Positions 6,634-13,143 of a DNA stretch of 14,049 nucleotides are shown here, piece after piece. The notes below the pieces were generated by a model. That model did no database searches, was not told where the DNA came from, and saw nothing but the letters and a program-made list of their open reading frames with translations. How positions within the stretch are numbered: the first letter of the stretch is position 1; each line of letters starts with the position of its first letter. Both the position numbers and the translations under genes were made by a program. Source of the DNA: Lichenicola sp964658455 (GTDB lineage Bacteria; Pseudomonadota; Alphaproteobacteria; Acetobacterales; Acetobacteraceae); the NCBI GenBank assembly GCA_964658455.1, contig CAZZZA010000078.1:1-14049 (forward strand), written 5' to 3'.

Positions 6634-7872
6634 CTAAGTTTCCTCGCTCCTTTTGAGCCATTGCAAGGCGCGCTCCTGCACCGCGGACACATCCAGATGC
6701 CATCCACAGTGAACGTAGCCAGGTCTACTGGCGGACTCGCGCTCATCCACATACCCTACCACGAGGTCGATCAATACACTGCTGTGTTGTGCGCAGAACA
6801 TCTGCTCGGAGTAATGTATAAGCAGCGGAGAAGCCATGATGAAGACGGCTTTTACCGAACCGGCGAAGGCAAGATTGAACAAATTGCTGCCGCTGCAACC
6901 GGCAATGTGAGAAGCGCCCCGGAACGCTCGAATCTGGTCATGGATGGTGAAAGCCTCCGGATAGAGAACGAAGAAACCGCGTTGCGCGAAGAATCCCTCT
7001 ATCTCTTCCTCCTCCAGGAGACGTCGGGTCGGGTTCGCTCGCCGCGAGACGTAGATCCTCGATGGCGTCATACCCTCGCTGACGACGCTGTGACGCATGA
7101 CTTTCCACAAACTAAAAGCAGGCGGCGCGACATATTCCTGTATCTGAAAGGCCTTCGTCGCTATTATCAGATTCCTGCACAATACGGGCTGGTCAATGAA
7201 TACCAAATCTTCATGACGTACGCCAATAGTAAGAAGCAGCACTCTTACATAGTCTTTATCTGGTTTGGAACATATTACCTGCAGGCGCTCCGAAGACAGA
7301 TAGAACTTTATGTAAGCAAAACTCCACGCCCTGCTCAAAAGATCCCCTATGACGTGTCCGAACCAGTCGATATGTTCATTGTCCAGATACAGAACGTCAT
7401 TCCCTATCTCCCCGTGCACAGGGGCGTCGGCAAGAGCGGCCTTGAGCGTCCATCGCCCCTCATGGGCAACGAGGCTCCTGTGCTGACCGCGTTCCCAGGT
7501 CGCGTTGAAGCTGTCATCCAGAACCGTGCCGCCGCGTCGTATCACCCCGCCAGGGTAACAAATGCAGTCATCCAGCCTCGCGATCGTCATCCTTGGGAAC
7601 AGGACCTCGTTCAGCAATCCATTGCCTTGGAACGGCATGCCGACAGGACGCTGAACGGGCACATCGACCTGACTGACGCTGGCCAGTCGGCCCGGTGCCG
7701 GACCCTCGGTCGATGTGACGAAGCATCTGACGCTCGGCAGCCGGGTCGAGCCGGACGGCATGACCTCGTAGAATCCGGTTGCGCCGCTCGCGAATGTCTC
7801 GGCATCCAGCTCGGGCTGATCGAAATCCGGACTTTGTCTGACGTCGGCTTTTTCAGAGCTGTTCTGGGTCAA
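6634..7872 (-). CDS. Glycosyltransferase family 61-type (DUF563) protein
   Basis: The 412-residue product matches the GT61/DUF563 family, which transfers sugars such as xylose, N-acetylglucosamine or arabinose in glycan assembly; the donor and acceptor here are unknown. Visible signatures are DNEHIDWFGHVIGDLLSRAW (residues 164–183), SRIYVSRR (271–278), the EEEEIEGFFAQRGF segment (287–300) and AGCSGSNLFNLAFAG (324–338). There is no signal peptide, so it is probably cytoplasmic or membrane-peripheral. The only start covering the N-terminus is a TTG at 7872, with GGGAGG 11 bases upstream; the first ATG would remove 37 residues. An in-frame TAA lies just upstream with no ATG or GTG between. GC content is lower than in the biotin and molybdenum genes, in line with an acquired insert. 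A similarly long frame on the + strand is its shadow and has no family features. Confidence 0.87.
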   Translation of the reverse strand: MTQNSSEKADVRQSPDFDQPELDAETFASGATGFYEVMPSGSTRLPSVRCFVTSTEGPAPGRLASVSQVDVPVQRPVGMPFQGNGLLNEVLFPRMTIARLDDCICYPGGVIRRGGTVLDDSFNATWERGQHRSLVAHEGRWTLKAALADAPVHGEIGNDVLYLDNEHIDWFGHVIGDLLSRAWSFAYIKFYLSSERLQVICSKPDKDYVRVLLLTIGVRHEDLVFIDQPVLCRNLIIATKAFQIQEYVAPPAFSLWKVMRHSVVSEGMTPSRIYVSRRANPTRRLLEEEEIEGFFAQRGFFVLYPEAFTIHDQIRAFRGASHIAGCSGSNLFNLAFAGSVKAVFIMASPLLIHYSEQMFCAQHSSVLIDLVVGYVDERESASRPGYVHCGWHLDVSAVQERALQWLKRSEET

Positions 7873-7883
7873 GCGGAAGCGCG

Positions 7884-7889
7884 CCTCCC
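7884..7889 (-). promoter_or_regulatory. Shine-Dalgarno supporting the TTG start of the glycosyltransferase
   Basis: GGGAGG on the minus strand lies 11 bases before the TTG at 7872. The spacing is slightly long, but no other start codon exists between it and the upstream in-frame stop. Confidence 0.5.
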
Positions 7890-7956
7890 TGAATGATGCT
7901 GCCTCCGGGCCGGCAGTGGCTTACCAGGCAAACCTCAGGATCGGTGCGGCCGGCAT

Positions 7957-8664
7957 TCACGACGTCGCCTCGACCGACCAGGTCGAGGACAGGACCAGCG
8001 GCGAGCGCTCCAGGGCCGACACCACCGCGTCGAGTTCGTCCTCGTCGGCAGTGTTCGGCACCAGGATCGCCGCCAGCTCGACCTGTTCGTCGCCGTCGGA
8101 CAGCGTCTCCACCTCGCGCACCGGGTAGCTGGCGCGTTCCAGCTCCTCGTCGATCAGGTCGCGCACGTCCGAGACGTCGCGCGGCCGGCACACCACATGC
8201 ACCAGGTATTTCGCCTCGGTGACGTCGGGCGAGAGCGGCCTACGGTTGACCCAGTTCACCAGCGGCCGAAGCAGCGTGTTGCCGGCCAGCACGAAGCCGC
8301 CCAACGTCGCCGCCTCCGCCGGCAGGTGGCTGCCCGCCAGCGTGCCGACCGCCGCCGAGCACCACAGCGTAGCGGCGGTGTTCAGGCCGCGTATGTTGGT
8401 GCCGTCCTTCAGGATCACCCCGGCGCCCAGGAAGCCGATCCCGGAGACCACATAGGCGATGATCCGCGTCGCCCCCTCGGCGCCGAGCAGCCGGAACCCC
8501 AGATCGGAGAACGCCGCCGCGCCGACCGCGACCAGCACGGTGGTGCGCAGTCCGGCGCTGCGCTGCCGCCACTGCCGCTCCAGCCCGATCAGCGTGCCGA
8601 GCACGAAGGCGGTGGCGTAGCCCTCCAGCGTGTGCGCGTAGGCGCTGTCCGGCAGCAGACTCAC
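7957..8664 (-). CDS. MgtC/SapB family membrane protein
   Basis: The 235-residue product has the MgtC/SapB signature. It includes FVLGTLIGLERQW (about residues 18–30), then AGLRTTVLVAVGAAAFSDLG. After that come GIGFLGAGVILKDG and IRGLNTAATLWCSAAVG, within a cluster of hydrophobic helices. The last ~90 residues are soluble and alternate beta and alpha, like the ACT-like tail of longer family members. MgtC proteins act in adaptation to low magnesium and in restraining F-type ATP synthase in pathogens; the role of this relative is unproven. The start is a GTG forming a GTGA overlap with the stop of the DUF2252 gene, giving the expected length, though no clear Shine-Dalgarno is present. Coupling to the two upstream genes indicates an operon bioA–DUF2252–mgtC-like. 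Confidence 0.88.
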   Translation of the reverse strand: MSLLPDSAYAHTLEGYATAFVLGTLIGLERQWRQRSAGLRTTVLVAVGAAAFSDLGFRLLGAEGATRIIAYVVSGIGFLGAGVILKDGTNIRGLNTAATLWCSAAVGTLAGSHLPAEAATLGGFVLAGNTLLRPLVNWVNRRPLSPDVTEAKYLVHVVCRPRDVSDVRDLIDEELERASYPVREVETLSDGDEQVELAAILVPNTADEDELDAVVSALERSPLVLSSTWSVEATS

Positions 8665-9998
8665 GCCGCGCGCGCCGGCAGGCGTCCCGCATTGATCGCG
8701 CGGACGAAATCCGACCAGTCGCGCTCGGTCTGGTCGGCGTAGGCCACGGCGAAGTCGGCGATCGCCGCCGAGAACACCCGGCCGCGCCCCAGATAGCCGG
8801 CGAGCCCGGCCGTGTCGGCCGAGCGCGCGTGCGCCCGCCCCAGTGTGCGCCCGCACAGCAGCGCGTAGTCGTGCAGCCCGTGCTCCTCGATCTTCAGGCC
8901 CAAGGAGGCCAGGCGCGCATCCTTCAGCCGCCGCACGTAGAAATGCCGCTCGCCGGCACGGGTGGCGCCCAGGAACGCATCAGAGGCCGCCTGCATGGTC
9001 CGCTGCCCGGCCACCACCCGCTCGCCGCACCCGGAAAACACCGAACGGCCGGCGAACGGCTCCAGCACCGACGCCTGCGCCTGCTTGATCTGCAGCAGCA
9101 GCGGCTCGCCGTCGGCGGTGGTGAACAGGCCGATCGCGCAGAACGTGCCGACGCTGCCGATGCCGACGACCTTGAACAGCACGTCGGTCAGCCGGTAGCG
9201 GTCGAGCAGCAGCGCCCGCTCCGGCGGCAGCGCCGCGACATAGCGGGCGAAGGCCTGCCGACTGTCGTCCTCGTGCTCCGGCAGCCGTACCGCCAGCGGC
9301 GGGTTTTCGCGCAGTCTGGGCGCGCCGTCCGGCCCGGTTTCCAGCAGCCCGTAGCCGATCTCCTGGCTGTGCAGCCTCTCCGCCAGGGTCTGTCGGGAGC
9401 GGTGCCGGGCGCGATGGTCGGCGATGTGGTCGATCGCGTCGATCAGGTCGATCCGCGCCGACCAGGCGGCGACCGGTGAGAGTTCGGCCAGACGGCCGAT
9501 CTCGGCGACGTAGGCGCGGGTGGCGTCGCGCGCCAGCGCCTTCGCGTGGTGCGCGTCGAGCCCGGCCTGCCGCCCGCTCAGCACCAGGCTGGCGCCCAGA
9601 CGCTTCAGGTCCCATTCGAACGGCGCCGGCAGCGTCTCGTCGAAATCGTTGATGTCGAACACCGCCTGGCCTTCCGGCGTGGCGAAGCTGCCGAAATTGG
9701 CCAGATGGCAGTCGCCGCAGCTCTGCGCGACGAAACCCGACCGCGGCGTCGCCGCCAGGTCCGCCGCCATCACCGCCGCGGCGCCGCGCAGGAACGCCAG
9801 CGGCGAGGCCTGCATGCGGCCGTAGCGGATCGGCAGCAGCGCGCCGATCCGGCTCTCGCCCTGGCGCTGCAGGATCTCGACCGGGTCGCGCCGGTCGTCG
9901 GGCGGCATCCAGCCGCCATGCGCGCTGCGCGGCACCGCCTGGCGGCGCGCCCGACCGGCCAGGCGCCGCTCGCGCCTGGTCGGCAGATCGGCGTTCAT
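8661..9998 (-). CDS. DUF2252 family protein
   Basis: The 445-residue product carries the DUF2252 hallmark blocks: a PIRYGRM segment (about 57–62), SCGDCHLANFG (93–103), FDINDFDE (114–121) and the WDLKRLGASL stretch beginning at 129. Further on are LLLQIKQAQASVLEP and the RHFYVRRLKD-like region, followed by LGRAHARS. The family has an aminoglycoside-phosphotransferase or kinase-like look (GDxHxxNFG resembles a catalytic loop), but its reaction is not established to my knowledge. No signal peptide is seen; the N-terminus is Arg-rich. The start was chosen at the ATG overlapping the bioA stop (ATGA). The gene ends in a GTGA overlap with the MgtC-like gene. The context suggests co-translation with bioA rather than a known part in biotin synthesis. 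Confidence 0.88.
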   Translation of the reverse strand: MNADLPTRRERRLAGRARRQAVPRSAHGGWMPPDDRRDPVEILQRQGESRIGALLPIRYGRMQASPLAFLRGAAAVMAADLAATPRSGFVAQSCGDCHLANFGSFATPEGQAVFDINDFDETLPAPFEWDLKRLGASLVLSGRQAGLDAHHAKALARDATRAYVAEIGRLAELSPVAAWSARIDLIDAIDHIADHRARHRSRQTLAERLHSQEIGYGLLETGPDGAPRLRENPPLAVRLPEHEDDSRQAFARYVAALPPERALLLDRYRLTDVLFKVVGIGSVGTFCAIGLFTTADGEPLLLQIKQAQASVLEPFAGRSVFSGCGERVVAGQRTMQAASDAFLGATRAGERHFYVRRLKDARLASLGLKIEEHGLHDYALLCGRTLGRAHARSADTAGLAGYLGRGRVFSAAIADFAVAYADQTERDWSDFVRAINAGRLPARAA

Positions 9999-11248
9999 GC
10001 CCGCCCCAGCACGGTGCGGATGGCGCCGGTCAGGACCGACAGCTCGGCCGGGGTGATGGTGAAGCTCGGCGTCAGATAGACGATGTCGCGAAACGGTCGC
10101 ACCCAGACGCCCTGCGCCACCAGCGCCGCCTTCAGCCGGTTCATGTCGTCGATCCTCTCCATCTGCACCACCCCGATCGCGCCCCTGACCCGCACATCGA
10201 CCACGCCGGGCAGGGCGCGGCACGGTTCCAGCTCGCCGCCGAGCTGAGCCTCGATCGCCGCCACCTGGCCGAGCCTATCCTCGCGCTCGAACAGATCGAG
10301 CGAGGCGTTGGCGGCGGCGCAGGCCAGCGGGTTGCCCATGTAGGTCGGCCCGTGCATCAGCGCGTGCATCGGATCGTCGGACAGGAACGCGGCGAACACC
10401 GGCTCGCGCGCCACCGCCGCCGACAGCGCCATCGTGCCGCCGGTCAGCGCCTTCGACAGGGTGATGATGTCGGGCACGATCCCCGCCGCCTCGCAGGCGA
10501 ACAGGCTGCCGGTGCGGCCGAAGCCGGTGAAGATCTCGTCGAGGATCAGCAGCACCCCGTGCCGGTCGGCGAGCCTGCGCAGCCGGCGCAGCACCGACGC
10601 GTCGTGGAACAGCATCCCGCCGGCGCCCTGCACCAGCGGCTCGACCAGGATCGCGGCGATGGTGTCGGCCTCGGCAGTGAGCAGCGCGTCGAGCGCCGCC
10701 TCCGAACCGTCGTCGCGCGGCAGGGCGGCGATGTGGTGCCGTGGCAGCACGCCGGCGAACAGGCTGTGCATGCCTTCCTCCGGGTCGCACACCGCCATCG
10801 TCGCCAGCGTGTCGCCGTGATAGCCGCCCTGGAACGCCACCAGCCTGGTCCGCCCGCGCACCCCGCGGTTGAGCCAGTACTGCACCGCCATCTTGATCGC
10901 CACCTCGACCGCGACCGAGCCGCTCTCGGCGAAGAACACCCGGCCCAGATCGCCCGGCAGCAGCGCCGCCAGCCGGTCGGCCAGCCGCAGCGCCTGCGCA
11001 TGCACCAGCCCGCCCAGCATCACGTGCGGCATCCGGCCGAGCTGCGCCGACACCGCGCGGCCGATATGCGGGTGGTTGTAGCCATGGCAGGCGGTCCACC
11101 AGCTGGCGATGCCGTCGATCAGCACCCGGCCGTCCGCCAGCCCGATCCGGCAGCCGTCGGTCCATTCCGCCCGCAGCGGCGGCGGCGCGGTCTGCATCTG
11201 CGCGTAGGGCAGCCAAAGCCTGCCCGCTTCCCCGGCATTCTCGCTCAT
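9995..11248 (-). CDS. bioA: Adenosylmethionine–8-amino-7-oxononanoate aminotransferase
   Basis: BioA is the PLP enzyme that transfers an amino group from S-adenosylmethionine to KAPA to give 7,8-diaminopelargonate, the third of the four ring-assembly reactions counted back from biotin. The 417-residue product has the family features: WLPYAQM (12–18), SWWTACHGYNHP (49–60), the glycine-rich FFAESGSVAVEVAIKMA (105–121), LDEIFTGFGRTG (236–247) and the PLP-lysine block LSKALTGG with Lys266. GPTYMGNPLACAAANAS follows, as in BioA. Length is normal. The ATG at 11248 has only a weak ribosome binding site. The gene is divergent from bioF, with 96 bases between, and its stop overlaps the DUF2252 start. 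Confidence 0.96.
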   Translation of the reverse strand: MSENAGEAGRLWLPYAQMQTAPPPLRAEWTDGCRIGLADGRVLIDGIASWWTACHGYNHPHIGRAVSAQLGRMPHVMLGGLVHAQALRLADRLAALLPGDLGRVFFAESGSVAVEVAIKMAVQYWLNRGVRGRTRLVAFQGGYHGDTLATMAVCDPEEGMHSLFAGVLPRHHIAALPRDDGSEAALDALLTAEADTIAAILVEPLVQGAGGMLFHDASVLRRLRRLADRHGVLLILDEIFTGFGRTGSLFACEAAGIVPDIITLSKALTGGTMALSAAVAREPVFAAFLSDDPMHALMHGPTYMGNPLACAAANASLDLFEREDRLGQVAAIEAQLGGELEPCRALPGVVDVRVRGAIGVVQMERIDDMNRLKAALVAQGVWVRPFRDIVYLTPSFTITPAELSVLTGAIRTVLGRA

Positions 11249-11344
11249 GGCGCCAGTGATGGACCGTCGGCGCCCGGGCGTCACTATCGCCCGGTCGAGC
11301 CGCGCGGTTGACCCGTATCGGCGGCTTCGGCATCCCTGGCCGCC
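11249..11344. promoter_or_regulatory. Divergent bioA–bioF control region
   Basis: These 96 bases must hold the promoters of both biotin transcription units. No convincing -35/-10 pair can be assigned: a TTGACC at 11308–11313 has no matching -10. I see no BirA-type TTGTAAACC palindrome and no BioR-type TTATMKATAA box, so the mode of biotin control is not evident. Confidence 0.5.
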
Positions 11345-12520
11345 ATGTCCCGGCTCGATCCCCTGTTCGCAGACGCGCTGGCCGGCCTCGCCGCGCGGCG
11401 GATGCGGCGGCGCCTGCATCCCGGCCAGCCGGGGCCGGGCACGGTGCTGCGCGACGGGCGGCTGCTGATCAACGCCTCCGGCAACGACTATCTGGGCCTG
11501 GCGCACCACCCGCTGCTCGCCGATCGTGCCGCCGATTGGGCGTCGCGCTTCGGCACCGGCGCCGGCGCGTCCCGGCTCGTCACCGGCACCCACACGCTGC
11601 ACCAGCGGGTCGAGGCGCGCCTGGCCGGCTTCAAGCGCACCGAGGCCGCCCTGCTGTTCGCATCCGGCTGGCAGGCCAACGCCACGGTGCTGCCGGCGCT
11701 GCTGGCCGCCACCGGCGCGGCGGCGCCACCGCTGCTGTTCACCGACCGGCTGATCCACGCCAGCCTGCATGCCGGCATCCGCGCCTCGGGGGTGCGCCAG
11801 ACCCGATACCGCCATAACGACCTGGCGCATCTGGAGCAGCTGCTCGCCGACAGCGCCGACCGGCCCGGCCAGCGCTTCATCGTCACCGAGAGCGTGTTCA
11901 GCATGGATGGCGATCGCGCCGATCTGCCGGCGCTGCGCCGCATCGCCGACGCGCACGACGCCTTCCTCTATGTCGACGAGGCGCACGCCACCGGCGTCCT
12001 GGGGCCGGGCGGGGCAGGGCTGTCGGTGGGCGCCGGCGGCGTCGATCTGGTGATGGGCACGCTGAGCAAGGCGTTCGGCAGCTTCGGCGCCTACGTGGCC
12101 GGCTCGGCGACGCTGTGCGACTGGCTCGCCAATGTCTGCTCCGGCTTCATCCACACCACCGCGCTGCCGCCGCCGGTGCTGGGCGCGATCGACGCCGCGC
12201 TCGATCTGCTGCCCGGCCTGCAGCCGGCGCGCGACCGGCTGGCAGACGCCGCAAGCACGCTCCGCGCCCGTCTCGCCGCCGCCGGCATCGACAGCGCCGG
12301 CTCGACCACCCAGATCGTGCCGGTGCCGACCGGCGACGCCGCCGCGGCACTCGGCCTGGCGGACCGGGTCGCGGCGCGCGGCGTGCTGGCGGTGGCGATC
12401 CGGCCGCCGACGGTGCCGCCGCTGGGCAGCCGGCTGCGGCTGACCCTGAGCGCCGCGCACGATGCCGATGCCTGCGCGCGGATCGCCGAGGCGGTAATCG
12501 CGGCGTGGCGCGCGCCATGA
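11345..12520 (+). CDS. bioF: 8-amino-7-oxononanoate synthase
   Basis: BioF is the PLP enzyme condensing pimeloyl-ACP (or -CoA) with L-alanine to give KAPA, CoA or ACP and CO2. The 391-residue product shows NDYLGLAHHP (47–56), the GAGASRLVTGTHTLHQ block (72–87), TESVFSMDGD (181–190), the PLP-aspartate motif VDEAHATGVLG (210–220) and GTLSKAFGSFGAY with PLP Lys242. Length is normal. The ATG follows the divergent region; the ribosome binding site is weak. The stop overlaps the next gene in ATGA, so translation continues into the BioH-like gene. Confidence 0.96.
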   Translation: MSRLDPLFADALAGLAARRMRRRLHPGQPGPGTVLRDGRLLINASGNDYLGLAHHPLLADRAADWASRFGTGAGASRLVTGTHTLHQRVEARLAGFKRTEAALLFASGWQANATVLPALLAATGAAAPPLLFTDRLIHASLHAGIRASGVRQTRYRHNDLAHLEQLLADSADRPGQRFIVTESVFSMDGDRADLPALRRIADAHDAFLYVDEAHATGVLGPGGAGLSVGAGGVDLVMGTLSKAFGSFGAYVAGSATLCDWLANVCSGFIHTTALPPPVLGAIDAALDLLPGLQPARDRLADAASTLRARLAAAGIDSAGSTTQIVPVPTGDAAAALGLADRVAARGVLAVAIRPPTVPPLGSRLRLTLSAAHDADACARIAEAVIAAWRAP

Positions 12521-13143
12521 TGCGGCCGCTGCTGCTCGCGCATGGCTGGGGCTACGATGCCACCGTGTGGGACGCGATGGTGGCGCTGCTGCCGCACGGT
12601 CCGGTGCAGCGGGTCGAGCTGGGCTATTTCGGCGCTTTGCCGATCCTGCCCGCAGTGCCGGAGGGCACGCTGGCGGTCGGGCACTCGGCCGGCTTTACCA
12701 CCCTGCTGCAGGCCCTGCCGGCCGGTTGCGCCGGGCTGGTCGCCATCAACGGCTTCTCGCGCTTCGTCGCCGATGCGGGCTTTCCCGGGGTGGCCGACCG
12801 GCTGCCGTCGCGCATGCAGGCCAGGCTCGCCGCCGACCCGGCGGCAACGCTGCGCCGGTTCCGCGCCGCCTGCGGCGACGATACCGGCTTCGGGCCGCCG
12901 GACGCGCGGCGGCTGGGGCTCGGCCTCGAGCAGATGCGGCGCACCGACCTGCGCGCCCGGCTGGCCGGGCTCGACCTGCCGGTGCTGGCGCTCGCCGCCA
13001 CCGACGATACGATCGTGCTGCCGGCCCATGCCGGCGCCTGCTTCGCGCCGGCGACGCTGCGCTGGAGCGATACCGGCGGCCATGTGCTGCCGCGCACCCG
13101 TCCGGACTGGTGCGCGGCGCAGATCGCGGCGTTTCCAGCGTGA
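12517..13143 (+). CDS. Compact alpha/beta hydrolase, probable BioH-type pimeloyl-ACP methyl ester esterase
   Basis: BioH-type esterases remove the methyl group from pimeloyl-ACP methyl ester, ending the BioC-primed fatty-acid detour to pimeloyl-ACP. The 208-residue product begins with LLLAHGWGYDATVWDAM, close to the BioH opening. It has a nucleophile elbow GHSAG (Ser57), an acid in AATDDTIVLP (Asp163 or Asp164) and a catalytic His in TGGHVLP (His189), so the triad is complete. It is about 50 residues shorter than enterobacterial BioH, mainly in the lid region between Ser57 and the Asp. Overlaps at both ends (ATGA with bioF, GTGA with bioC) place it firmly in the biotin operon. The family could equally be named a BioH analogue; sequence alone does not separate BioH from other small esterases replacing it. 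Confidence 0.85.
   Translation: MMRPLLLAHGWGYDATVWDAMVALLPHGPVQRVELGYFGALPILPAVPEGTLAVGHSAGFTTLLQALPAGCAGLVAINGFSRFVADAGFPGVADRLPSRMQARLAADPAATLRRFRAACGDDTGFGPPDARRLGLGLEQMRRTDLRARLAGLDLPVLALAATDDTIVLPAHAGACFAPATLRWSDTGGHVLPRTRPDWCAAQIAAFPA

Noticed and set aside
6631..7896. Long open frame on the + strand opposite the glycosyltransferase
   Set aside because: It has no family motifs and an odd residue make-up, whereas the minus-strand frame carries several GT61 signatures. It is an antisense shadow.
11308..11313. TTGACC as a bioF -35 element
   Set aside because: The base run 17 bases downstream (CATCCC) does not resemble a -10, and it would leave too little leader before the ATG at 11345.
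10275..12460. Long minus- and plus-strand open frames overlapping bioA and bioF
   Set aside because: They are Arg/Ala/Gly-rich shadows produced by GC-rich third positions; the PLP-enzyme frames hold all recognisable motifs.
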